This document shows, piece after piece, positions 8,424 through 17,406 of a stretch of 64,000 nt of DNA. Below the pieces are notes generated by a model that was not told the origin of the DNA, searched no databases, and saw only the letters and a program-made list of their open reading frames with translations. The stretch's first letter is position 1. Every line of letters starts with the position of its first letter. A program made the position numbers and the translations under genes. Source of the DNA: Fibrobacteria bacterium (GTDB taxonomy: Bacteria; Fibrobacterota; Fibrobacteria; UBA5070); NCBI GenBank assembly GCA_020633825.1, contig JACKCV010000001.1, forward strand, positions 869,001 to 933,000, given 5' to 3'.

Positions 8424-9044
8424 TCAGTCCCGCGGAAGTTTCCCGCGGGCCCAGTTCCCGATGGAGCCCGGCCAGACCTCGACGAGGCGCTCGAAGGTCT
8501 CGACGTCCTTGGCCCAGAGCGCGCGACTGGCGGCTTCGTATCCGGGCAGGTCCCCGGCGACCACCGACAGGATCCGGTCGAGCATGGCGCGCTTCCCGTC
8601 GGCCTCCGTGCTGGACGGATTCCGACGCATGGCCTCGAGGACCAGGCGGCGCAACGCCACCGACGGCCCACCCTTCTGAGCCGAGAGCCAATCCCAATGA
8701 TCGGGCAGGAGGCACACCTCCCGGCAGACCACCCCCAGGCGCGGCCGTCCGGGCCCCCTCGCCGCGGGAGCGGCTTCCTCCCGCACGATCGGGGAGAACT
8801 TGCCGGGACGCGGGTCCGGCGCTCCCCCCAGGGCCGGATGGGATTCCAGCCGTGCAAGGGTCTGCGCAAGGGTGCCGCGCCGGTCGAAGTCGGTCTGGGT
8901 GCCGGTGGAGGCCTCGAAGAACAGCACATCGGCCGATCGCGTGGAGGGCAGGGCGTGCGCCGCTTCGAGCACCTCCGGAAGGGGCCCCTCGGCCAGCATC
9001 TCGGTGCCCAGGAACGCCACGAAGGAAGGGTAGGTCTTGGTCAT
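8424..9044 (-). CDS. DUF2239 family protein
   Basis: A 206-residue protein matching the DUF2239 pattern. It starts with FVAFLGTEMLAEGPLPEVL and contains the hallmark central block GRPRLGVVCREVCLLPDHW followed by LSAQKGGPSVALRRLVLEA. Length is typical (about 190-210). No biochemical role is established for the family; it is widespread in proteobacteria and sporadic elsewhere. The gene is the last chromosomal one before the defence island and is transcribed away from it. The start at 9044 places the conserved N-terminus immediately after Met. Confidence 0.85.
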   Translation of the reverse strand: MTKTYPSFVAFLGTEMLAEGPLPEVLEAAHALPSTRSADVLFFEASTGTQTDFDRRGTLAQTLARLESHPALGGAPDPRPGKFSPIVREEAAPAARGPGRPRLGVVCREVCLLPDHWDWLSAQKGGPSVALRRLVLEAMRRNPSSTEADGKRAMLDRILSVVAGDLPGYEAASRALWAKDVETFERLVEVWPGSIGNWARGKLPRD

Positions 9045-9406
9045 TCCCGGAATTTAACCCGGAATTAAATAGCTGGCAATAAATTCCGGGTGAAAATACC
9101 GGCGTGGGCGGGGTGAGGGGGTGCCTGCTCGCTTGTGCAGGTGGGGTGTCCCGCATTCTGGAATGGGGATTGCGGGCAGCATCAAGGGGAGGCAGATTCC
9201 CTACATGCACTTCTCCGCACCAAGGCCATGCGACTTGATCCGAGTGAAGTCAGTTTCACAAGTGGAATCGACCACCTATTGGAAGCCTATTGGACCCCAG
9301 CAGTCCTACTGACTAGACTAGGATACTCCAAGTCAAGTTCTAAATTGGGAGCACTGGGTCCGGAATCACGGCCCTGGCAGACTCCAATCCCCTGGGACAG
9401 GACCAC
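9045..9406 (+). promoter_or_regulatory. Gene-free leader of the defence operon, weak promoter candidate at 9290-9319
   Basis: A 362-bp stretch without a convincing gene, visibly richer in A+T than the flanks, between the divergent DUF2239 gene and the first gene of the island. A possible sigma-70-like pair is TTGGAC (9290-9295) and TAGACT (9314-9319) with an 18-nt spacer, about 90 nt before the first start codon. The match is only moderate. No operator or regulator gene is evident. This is probably the left border of the island. Confidence 0.3.
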
Positions 9407-12400
9407 ATGACCTCCAGCCGACTGGACCAAGCCCCGATTTTCGAGTTCCGTGACCGGTTGATCCGGAAGTATGAATCTTTTTCCCGCAGCTTCGTGAAGA
9501 TCCAGGCTGAGGACATCAAGCGGCGCGTCAACGCTGAGTACGACGCGAAGCGTTTTTGGCCGGATCCTTTGCTCCAGATCAACCCATTCTACGAACAGGC
9601 CGAGACCGTCCAGGAGTTGTCGGCAGCGGGTATGCTGCACCCGCTGTGTGCAGACATTTTCCGGCGCGACAAGCCCGAAGGGGCGCCGAAGGATCTGCGG
9701 CTTTACCACCACCAGATCACAGCCCTGGCGCATGCCCGGAATCAAGAGAGCTATGTGGTCACGACCGGTACGGGGTCGGGAAAGTCGCTCACCTTCTTCC
9801 TGCCGATCGTCGATCAAATTCTGCGAGCCAAGGATGCGGATCCAACGCCGCGGACGAGAGCCATCGTCATCTATCCCATGAACGCTTTGGCCAACAGCCA
9901 GCTTGAGGAGCTCCACAAGTTCCAGTACGGCATGAATCCGCTTCCGTTCACGGTCGAGCGCTACACGGGACAGGAATCGAACGAAGACAAGGAGAGGATC
10001 GCGGCCAATCCCCCCGATATCCTTCTGACCAACTTCATGATGCTCGAACTGCTCCTGACTCGCTACAACGCGAAGGATCAGCGGGTCATCGAGCATTGTC
10101 GAGGCCTCGAGTTCCTCGTTCTTGACGAACTGCACACCTACAGGGGACGGCAGGGAGCGGACGTCGCGATGCTTGTGCGCCGGATGCGCGAGCGTTTGCA
10201 GGCCCGATCCTTGAAGTGCATCGGCACCTCGGCCACGATGTCCAGCACAGGATCGACCCAGGAACAGAAGCAGGTGGTTTCGGAGGTCGCGAGCAAGCTC
10301 TTCGGGACTCGCATCGATCCGAATGCGGTCGTCCAGGAGAAGTTGCAACGTGTCACAGACCATTCCCAGGGCCTCGAAGCCATCCGCCCGATCCTCGGCA
10401 AGCGCATCCGGGAGCAGGAATTTGATTGGGATTCCTTCGAGGATTTCCAGCGGGATCCAATGTCGGTGTGGGTGGAGCTGTCGTTGGGAATCACCATCCA
10501 GGGACTGGATCGACCGGTAAGGGCACAGCCTCTCGACATGAGTTCGGCCATTCGGAAGTTGTCCGCCGATGCCGGGGTCGCCGAGGACGAGGCTCGAGTC
10601 GCACTGGGTGCCTTCCTCCAGGCGGCCCATAACCAGCGCTCGCCGGACGGTCGCAATCCCTTCGCGTTCAAACTACACCAGTTCGTGAGTGGCCCAGGCA
10701 AGGTCATGGTGACCCTCGAACCTGCGTTTACGCGCGTGGTCACCCTGGAAGCGCAGCGGTTCGCCGAACAGCGGGAAGAGGACACGCCACTCTTCGCTGC
10801 GCATTTCTGCATCGAGTGCGGACAGGAGCATCTTCCAGCTTGGGAGGCCGCTGACCAGTCGCTATATCAGCCTCGAAGCATCGACGAGACAGGAACCAAT
10901 GCAGCAGGAGCCACTGCTGGCTTCCTTGTTCCACGCGTCGCCGAACAAAGGTTCACCGGCGACAAGACCGATCTTCCCGACCATTGGCTGGAGTGGAAGA
11001 AGGGCGACTGGCAGGTGAAACCAGGGTATGTCAAGTCGTTCCCGCAGGTCGTGAAGCTGGATGTCTTCGGGAAGCTGGGGGGAGGCCAAGACTTCTGGTT
11101 CGTACCCGGGAAGCTCCAGTTCTGTGTGAACTGCGGGGTGTCGCACGATGCGCGAGGCAAGGACACGAACAGGCTTCTTTCCCTATCCGGCGAAGGCCGC
11201 TCGTCCGCGACCACCATGCTGGTGCTTTCGGCGGTTCTGCAACTCTTCGAGGACTTCGACGCAGGAAGCGATTCCGATCTTCGCAAGATTCTGGGCTTCT
11301 CCGACAACCGCCAAGATGCCGCCCTTCAGGCCGGACACTTCAACGACTTCGTCTTCCTGGTGACCCTGCGATCCGGATTGATCGGAGGCCTTGCGCGCCG
11401 CCAGGGGTGTCTGACCGAAGAACACCTCGCCGAGGAGGTCTTCCAGGCGTTGGGGTTCGCGTCGGAGGATCCCGGGGCATTGGCCGAATATCTGGTGAAT
11501 CCGGGGCTCATGGGATTCGACCTTCTGGATGCGCGTTCGGCCGCAAAGTTCGCCCTGGGCTACCGGTTGCTGCGCGACTTGCGTCGCGGCTGGCGCTACA
11601 ACAATCCCAACCTCGACCAGCTCCACCTGTTGGAGATCGAATACGAGGGGCTCCAGGCGTTTTGCGCCAACGATTCGCTGTTCCAGGACGACTCCATCCT
11701 GGCGCGAATGGATCCCGACTTGCGTGGAGAGTTGGCGAACCTGGTGTTCGGCGAGATGCGCGGAAACCTGTGCCTCGAATCCATCTACCTCGATCCGGCA
11801 CACCAGGACCAGATGCGCACCAAGGCCTTCGGCAAGGTGAAACAGCCATGGGGATTCGCTCCCGATGAGCCCCTTCAGGTGGCGCGGTTCTTGGTCACGG
11901 GCACTGTTCCTGGTGACAAGCGCGATCGGGACCTCTACATCAGCGCGGCATCGAGGTCTCGCCTGGTGACCCTGCTCCAGCGCGCCGACTTCTGGAAAGA
12001 CTCCGCCTTCTCCGAGGAAGCACGACACTGGAAACGGGATCGACTGGAGGAATTCGTCGCGCGATTCCTGGAGGCAGCCGGGCGATGGGGCTACCTCTCC
12101 AAGTTGCCCCTCGCTGCCGGGAGCACGGGTTGGCGTCTCAAGGCGTCCCGGTTGATTTGGAAGTCCGTACCCTTCGAGCCGGAGCCATCTTCCGACGACG
12201 TCAACACATTCTTTCGACGCCTGTATCACTCCCTTTCCGGCATGCTGGAAGGGCGTGAGCACCCGCTGTTCGAGCTGGAAGCCCACGAACACACGGCACA
12301 GGTCGATGCCGAAAGACGTCTGGAACTGGAATCGCGGTTTCGCTTCCGCGCGGAGGATCGCAAGAACTGGCGCGAGGCGCGGGGCAAGGAGCTGGAGCGA

Positions 12401-14641
12401 CTCCCCGTCCTCTTCTGCTCACCCACCATGGAGCTGGGTGTCGACATCTCGTCCCTGAATACGGTCTACCTCCGCAACGTCCCTCCCACGCCGGCCAACT
12501 ATGCCCAAAGAAGTGGTCGTGCCGGTCGTTCCGGACAGCCGGCTCTGGTCCTGACCTACTGTGCCGCCCAGAGTCCGCACGACCAGTGGTTCTTCCGCAA
12601 CCAGCGGGAGATGGTCCACGGAGTCGTGAAAGCGCCCACCTTGGACCTCTGCAACGCCGAACTTGTGCAAAGCCATATACAGGCCATCTGGGTCGGAGCT
12701 CAGGAGCTCGACCTGGGCTCGAGCGTGAAGGGTCTTCTCGACATGGACCAGCCGACGAAGCCCCTCCAACCCAATCTTCTGGAGACCCTGGGACGACAAG
12801 AGGTGAAGGATCGAGCCAAGATCCAGGCGAAGGCGATCCTGGATGGGCTCGAGGCGGAGTTTGTGTCCCAGGGGGTCTCCTGGTACGATGCGCGCTGGTT
12901 GGATCGAACCTTGACTCGTTGCGTTGAACAGTTCGACGAATCGCTGGGCCGCTGGCGAAAATTGGTGGATGCTACGGTGGCGCAGATGAAGATGGCGAGC
13001 GCCATCGTCGAAAGCCATGCCACCCCGCCAATGGAGCGTAGGAATGCCCAGATGCGGTATCACGACGCGGCGCGCCAATACGCCCTTCTGATGAGCGAAT
13101 CGGAATCGACCAACAACGACTTCGGTCTGTTCCGATACCTGGCTTCGCAGGGCTTCTTGCCCGGATACAACTTCCCTCGGCTGCCGCTCATGGCCTGGAT
13201 TCCAGGGGACCAAGGTGGAACAAAGGCAAAGGACGGCAACATGGTGAGCCGCCCGCGATTCTTGGCACTTTCCGAATTCGGCCCGCGCAGTCTCATCTAC
13301 CACGAGGGGCGCATGTTCCGCGTCGAGAAGGTCAAGCTCAACGTGGGTGGGGTCCAGGCCGTCGGTGGGGCCTCAAGGCTCGCGGTGATCGACATGCGGG
13401 TCTGCTCCGCCTGCGGCTATGGCCACATGGGGACCGACACGAATCCCGATCCCGCGGCAAACGTCTGCGAGAATTGTGGGGAACGCCTGACGGATTCGGA
13501 TCGCGTTGGGGGATTGTACCGCATCGAAACGGTGGAAACGCGTGCGGTGGAGCGCATCTCGGTCAATGACGAGGAGCGCCAACGCCAGGGATTCGAGCTG
13601 CGCACCTCCTTCAGGTTCCTTCATGGTTCCGACGGCTCCATCCAGAAGACGGAATCCATCGTGTCGGGGGACGCCGAGGCCGTGCTCGCGAGCATCGTCT
13701 ATTCGCCCGCGGCGAGGATATGGAGGGTGAATCTGGGGTGGCGCCGTCGAAAGGACAAAGACCAGAAAGGATTCTGGATCAATCCCTTGACGGGACGGTG
13801 GGACAAGGAGGACGTCGACGATGACCACGACGACGCACCGGAGGATCGCACCAAGGTGCCGCCCCAACTGATCGTCCCCTATGTGGAGGACCACAGGAAC
13901 ATCCTGATCATGCGCCCCTCTACTCCCCTGGGTGAGGGAGCGATGGCCACCTTGCAAGCGGCGATCAAGCGGGGGATCGAGCAGGTGTTCCAGATCGAGG
14001 ATTCGGAACTGGTGGCGGAGCCGCTGCCTCGGTCCGATTCCCGCTTCGGCATCCTGTTCTACGAAGCCGCCGAAGGGGGAGCAGGCGTGCTCACCCGTCT
14101 GGCCCAGGAGCCTGACGCATTGGCTGCCGTGGCCAGCACGGCATTGAAGCTCATGCACTATCGCCAGCCAGAGGGCGAAACCGCATGGGTGGCCACGGAC
14201 GACGCCTGCAAGGCTGGCTGCTACCGGTGCGTTCTTTCGTACTTCAATCAGCCCGACCACGAACGAATCGATCGCCGAGACCCGGAGGTCATCCGGCTGC
14301 TCGCCGCACTCGCGAAGGCTCAGGTAACGAAATGCTCGGAAAGCTTCGTCCCGCCGGTATCGTCGGCCGTCGAGCCCGAGGCGCAGTGGAGATCGATCCT
14401 GGAACGTCGAGCGTATCGCATGCCCGCTCGTTGGAACGTCGCGGTGGGGAATGCCGGTACCGCTCTTGCAGCGTATTCCGTGGAGCGCACGCTGATCGTC
14501 GTGGGCGACGCCAGCGAGGTGCTTCGCGCAGAAGCCGCCGATCGTGGGTACACCGTTCTGGCGTTTCCTTCGGATCCCGATGGGTGGGTGGAACTCTTCA
14601 CGGCCCATCCTGGAGTCTTCGGTCCAGGAGCAGCGGCATGA
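9407..14641 (+). CDS. Giant DEAD/DEAH helicase with DUF1998 domain (defence-associated)
   Basis: A 1744-residue superfamily-2 helicase. The N-terminal RecA-like lobe has TTGTGSGKS (about residue 120), YPMNALANSQ, LDELHTYRG (about 240) and SATMSS. The second lobe lies near residue 1005 (FCSPTMELGVDISSLN) with the arginine-rich YAQRSGRAGRSGQ. A zinc-ribbon-like pair CSACGYGH and CENCGERL follows (about 1330-1365), then a C-terminal DUF1998/MZB region with the Cys cluster CKAGCYRCVLSY followed by NQPDHERIDR (about 1600-1625). This architecture is found in DruE of Druantia, the helicases of Hma and DISARM, and YprA/MrfA repair helicases. Here it is the first gene of the island and overlaps the SNF2 gene by 4 bp (ATGA). 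Likely role: ATP-driven DNA translocation in phage DNA recognition. Which named system it belongs to needs a profile search. Confidence 0.88.
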   Translation: MTSSRLDQAPIFEFRDRLIRKYESFSRSFVKIQAEDIKRRVNAEYDAKRFWPDPLLQINPFYEQAETVQELSAAGMLHPLCADIFRRDKPEGAPKDLRLYHHQITALAHARNQESYVVTTGTGSGKSLTFFLPIVDQILRAKDADPTPRTRAIVIYPMNALANSQLEELHKFQYGMNPLPFTVERYTGQESNEDKERIAANPPDILLTNFMMLELLLTRYNAKDQRVIEHCRGLEFLVLDELHTYRGRQGADVAMLVRRMRERLQARSLKCIGTSATMSSTGSTQEQKQVVSEVASKLFGTRIDPNAVVQEKLQRVTDHSQGLEAIRPILGKRIREQEFDWDSFEDFQRDPMSVWVELSLGITIQGLDRPVRAQPLDMSSAIRKLSADAGVAEDEARVALGAFLQAAHNQRSPDGRNPFAFKLHQFVSGPGKVMVTLEPAFTRVVTLEAQRFAEQREEDTPLFAAHFCIECGQEHLPAWEAADQSLYQPRSIDETGTNAAGATAGFLVPRVAEQRFTGDKTDLPDHWLEWKKGDWQVKPGYVKSFPQVVKLDVFGKLGGGQDFWFVPGKLQFCVNCGVSHDARGKDTNRLLSLSGEGRSSATTMLVLSAVLQLFEDFDAGSDSDLRKILGFSDNRQDAALQAGHFNDFVFLVTLRSGLIGGLARRQGCLTEEHLAEEVFQALGFASEDPGALAEYLVNPGLMGFDLLDARSAAKFALGYRLLRDLRRGWRYNNPNLDQLHLLEIEYEGLQAFCANDSLFQDDSILARMDPDLRGELANLVFGEMRGNLCLESIYLDPAHQDQMRTKAFGKVKQPWGFAPDEPLQVARFLVTGTVPGDKRDRDLYISAASRSRLVTLLQRADFWKDSAFSEEARHWKRDRLEEFVARFLEAAGRWGYLSKLPLAAGSTGWRLKASRLIWKSVPFEPEPSSDDVNTFFRRLYHSLSGMLEGREHPLFELEAHEHTAQVDAERRLELESRFRFRAEDRKNWREARGKELERLPVLFCSPTMELGVDISSLNTVYLRNVPPTPANYAQRSGRAGRSGQPALVLTYCAAQSPHDQWFFRNQREMVHGVVKAPTLDLCNAELVQSHIQAIWVGAQELDLGSSVKGLLDMDQPTKPLQPNLLETLGRQEVKDRAKIQAKAILDGLEAEFVSQGVSWYDARWLDRTLTRCVEQFDESLGRWRKLVDATVAQMKMASAIVESHATPPMERRNAQMRYHDAARQYALLMSESESTNNDFGLFRYLASQGFLPGYNFPRLPLMAWIPGDQGGTKAKDGNMVSRPRFLALSEFGPRSLIYHEGRMFRVEKVKLNVGGVQAVGGASRLAVIDMRVCSACGYGHMGTDTNPDPAANVCENCGERLTDSDRVGGLYRIETVETRAVERISVNDEERQRQGFELRTSFRFLHGSDGSIQKTESIVSGDAEAVLASIVYSPAARIWRVNLGWRRRKDKDQKGFWINPLTGRWDKEDVDDDHDDAPEDRTKVPPQLIVPYVEDHRNILIMRPSTPLGEGAMATLQAAIKRGIEQVFQIEDSELVAEPLPRSDSRFGILFYEAAEGGAGVLTRLAQEPDALAAVASTALKLMHYRQPEGETAWVATDDACKAGCYRCVLSYFNQPDHERIDRRDPEVIRLLAALAKAQVTKCSESFVPPVSSAVEPEAQWRSILERRAYRMPARWNVAVGNAGTALAAYSVERTLIVVGDASEVLRAEAADRGYTVLAFPSDPDGWVELFTAHPGVFGPGAAA

Positions 14642-17406
14642 GTGCCACCTTCATGCCAGGCTCCCTGGTGACGGCGCGTGGGCGCGAATGGGTTGTCGAG
14701 CCTTCGGTGGACGCGAACCTGCTTCGACTGCGACCGTTGGGGGGATCCAGCCAAGAGGCCACAGTCCTTCTGCCCTCCTTGGAACGCGAACCACCTCGTC
14801 ACGCCGTCTTCCCGCTCCCGGATCCGTCCATGGCGGGAAGCCACGACGCCGCACGGATGCTGCGCGACAGCCTCCAGCTCAAGCTTCGCTCCGGTGCCGG
14901 TCCGTTCCGGTCGTTCGGAAACATCGCGATCGAGCCACGGGCCTACCAGCTCGTCCCGCTCCTGATGGCGTTGCGACAGAGCGTGGTGCGTCTCCTCATC
15001 GCCGACGATGTGGGTATCGGAAAGACCATCGAGGCAGGGCTCATCGCGCGGGAGTTGTACGACCGCTGCGAGATCGAACGGTCGGCGGTCCTGTGTCCTC
15101 CGCACCTGGTGGACCAGTGGTGCAAGGAACTGAACGGGCGATTCCATTTGCCCGCGGTCGGCCTCACCGCGTCCAGCGCGTCGCGTCTCGAACGTGATCT
15201 ACCGCAGGGGAAGTCGGTCTTCGACCAGCATCCGTTCGTGGTCGTGAGTCTCGACTACATCAAGAGCCAGCGTCATCGGGACCACTTCCTTTCCACGGCT
15301 CCCGAGTTCCTGATCGTCGACGAAGCCCACACCTGCACCCGCACGGGGGGTGGTCGCCAGTTGCGCTTCGATCTGCTTCGCCACCTGGCCGCGAGCGAGA
15401 CTCGCCATCTGCTCCTCCTGACCGCGACACCCCATTCCGGGGACGACGAGGCATTCCACAACCTCCTGTCCCTGCTGGCTCCCGAGTTCGCGCAGTTGCA
15501 GGGCGTCAGACCCGAAGAGCGCAAGGGGCTGCGAGACGAGCTCTCGCGGCACTTCGTGCAGCGCCGTCGCAAGGACATCGACGAATGGAAGGAGAATCCG
15601 CTCTTTCCTCGTCGCCTGGTTGCCGAAATCACCTACCGCCTGTCGGGCAAGTGGGGAGAGTACTTCGATCACGTCCAGGAGTACTGCCAGGGCTTGGCGG
15701 GTCGTACCAGCTCGGTGTTGTCGTGGTACGCGACGCTAGCGCTGCTGCGGTGCGTCTCGTCGTCGCCTGCTGCGGCGGTGCGGGCGCTCGAGACGCGCTT
15801 AGGAACCGGCGACGACGAGGATTCCTCAGACGAAGAAGAACTGCTGCTCGACGGGACCGCCGAGGAACTGCAAGAAAACGATGTGGAACCCGCCGCCCGT
15901 GTCGAGGAGCACGAGATCCTTCGGAGCCTGGTCGACGAGGCTCGCTCGCTTCTGGGAATCGGCGGCGATCCCAAGCTTGCCGCGCTCGTCAAGGAGCTCA
16001 GGGAACTCGTGCGCGACGGATTCCATCCTGTCGTTTTCTGTCGCTATGTGGCGACCGCGGAATATGTCGCCGATGAGCTTCGCAAGGTGTTCAAGGACTC
16101 CGCCATCGATGCGGTCACGGGGCGGTACACCAGCGAGGAGCGCGAAGAGCGAGTCGCCAGCCTGGTGGAGTCGGGCAAATCGCGCATCCTGGTCGCCACG
16201 GACTGCCTCTCGGAGGGGATCAACCTGCAGCACGGGTTCACCGCGGTGGTGCATTACGACCTCGCCTGGAACCCCACGCGCCACGAGCAGCGGGAGGGCC
16301 GCGTCGATCGCTTCGGGCAGCCCAGCCCGACGGTCAAGTGCGCTCTGCTGTACGGACAGGACAATCCGGTCGATGGCTTCGTCTTCAAGGTGATCCTGCG
16401 CAAGGCTCGCGAAATCCAGGACAAGCTGGGGGTCCTGGTTCCCATGCCCGAGGACGAATCCCGAGTGCGTACGGCCCTGCTCAAGTGCGCCTTGATGAAG
16501 CGGTCTCGTGCCGAGGCGTTGCAGACCAGCCTGGATTTCGGACTCGAAGTGGACATCGCTCCGCTGGAGACGCGATGGAACGACGCCATGGAGAAGGCCA
16601 AAGCCAACCGCACCGTGTTCGCCCAGCGGCGCTTGAAACCCGAGGATGTTCTTCCCGACTGGCGACGTCAACGCGACGTCCTGGGATGCGGGGATGACGT
16701 TCTTCGTTTCCTGGATAGCGCCTGCCTTCGCCTCCAGGTGCCCTTCGAGATCCTTCCTCATCGCTCCAGTGCCAGACGCCTCGATCTGCGGTCCTTGCCC
16801 GAGGATCTGCGCGAGCGCCTGAAGTTGGAGGGCATCGAAGGCCGTCAATGCCTGGATGTCTCGCATCCTCCGCATCCCGCGGCGAGGTTCCTCCATCGCA
16901 CCGATCCGTTGATCGCGGCGCTCGCCGACCACCTTCTGGAGGGGGCGCTTTCGGGAGCCCATACCCTGGCCGCACGTTCCGCCGCGGTGGTTACGGATTC
17001 CGTTCAAAGGATCACTCGCTTGTACCTGCTTCGCTTGCGCCATTGCCTGGCCTGGCGTCGTCGCGGCATCGCCCGGACCCTGCTCGCCGAGGAGACCCTC
17101 GCGGTGGCCCTGGAGGGAGGCGAGGGAACCTGGATGCCGGAAGAGAACGCCGCGAAGCTCCTGGATGTCCGTGCCACCTCGAACCTGGGCGCGGATGCCA
17201 CCCAGGCCGCCATCCGCGAGGCCTTGGACAAGTGGGACACGCGCCGAGCCGATCTGGAGACGCTGGCTCGCGAGCGCGCCGCTACCTTGCTGAGCGAGCA
17301 TCGCCGCGTGCGGGAGGCATCCCGCGATGTGGGCGAGTATTCCGTGACTCCCAGCCTTCCCGTGGATGTGGTGGGTGTCTACGTGCTGCTTCCGGAGGAT
17401 CTATGA
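14638..17406 (+). CDS. SNF2-type helicase, DrmD-like
   Basis: A 922-residue SNF2/RapA-like ATPase. Visible motifs: IADDVGIGKTIEAGLIAREL (Walker A, about residue 121), FLIVDEAHTCTR (DEAH box, about 226), LLLTATPHSGDDEAF (motif III) and, in the second lobe, ILVATDCLSEGINLQ (about 517) and RHEQREGRVDRFGQ (about 548). An acidic insert rich in Glu/Asp (about 395-420) separates the lobes. The GlyIle variant of the usual DxGxGKT box is typical of DrmD-like and other phage-defence SNF2 proteins. The ATG at 14638 overlaps the previous stop in ATGA, indicating translational coupling, and the next gene starts the same way. Likely role: DNA translocase working with the methyltransferase. DISARM class 1 contains a comparable SNF2-methyltransferase pair. 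Confidence 0.88.
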   Translation: MSATFMPGSLVTARGREWVVEPSVDANLLRLRPLGGSSQEATVLLPSLEREPPRHAVFPLPDPSMAGSHDAARMLRDSLQLKLRSGAGPFRSFGNIAIEPRAYQLVPLLMALRQSVVRLLIADDVGIGKTIEAGLIARELYDRCEIERSAVLCPPHLVDQWCKELNGRFHLPAVGLTASSASRLERDLPQGKSVFDQHPFVVVSLDYIKSQRHRDHFLSTAPEFLIVDEAHTCTRTGGGRQLRFDLLRHLAASETRHLLLLTATPHSGDDEAFHNLLSLLAPEFAQLQGVRPEERKGLRDELSRHFVQRRRKDIDEWKENPLFPRRLVAEITYRLSGKWGEYFDHVQEYCQGLAGRTSSVLSWYATLALLRCVSSSPAAAVRALETRLGTGDDEDSSDEEELLLDGTAEELQENDVEPAARVEEHEILRSLVDEARSLLGIGGDPKLAALVKELRELVRDGFHPVVFCRYVATAEYVADELRKVFKDSAIDAVTGRYTSEEREERVASLVESGKSRILVATDCLSEGINLQHGFTAVVHYDLAWNPTRHEQREGRVDRFGQPSPTVKCALLYGQDNPVDGFVFKVILRKAREIQDKLGVLVPMPEDESRVRTALLKCALMKRSRAEALQTSLDFGLEVDIAPLETRWNDAMEKAKANRTVFAQRRLKPEDVLPDWRRQRDVLGCGDDVLRFLDSACLRLQVPFEILPHRSSARRLDLRSLPEDLRERLKLEGIEGRQCLDVSHPPHPAARFLHRTDPLIAALADHLLEGALSGAHTLAARSAAVVTDSVQRITRLYLLRLRHCLAWRRRGIARTLLAEETLAVALEGGEGTWMPEENAAKLLDVRATSNLGADATQAAIREALDKWDTRRADLETLARERAATLLSEHRRVREASRDVGEYSVTPSLPVDVVGVYVLLPEDL

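Noticed and set aside
9121..9312. A 63-residue frame in front of the defence operon
   Set aside because: It has no convincing ribosome-binding site, no hydrophobic or domain pattern, and ends before the likely promoter.
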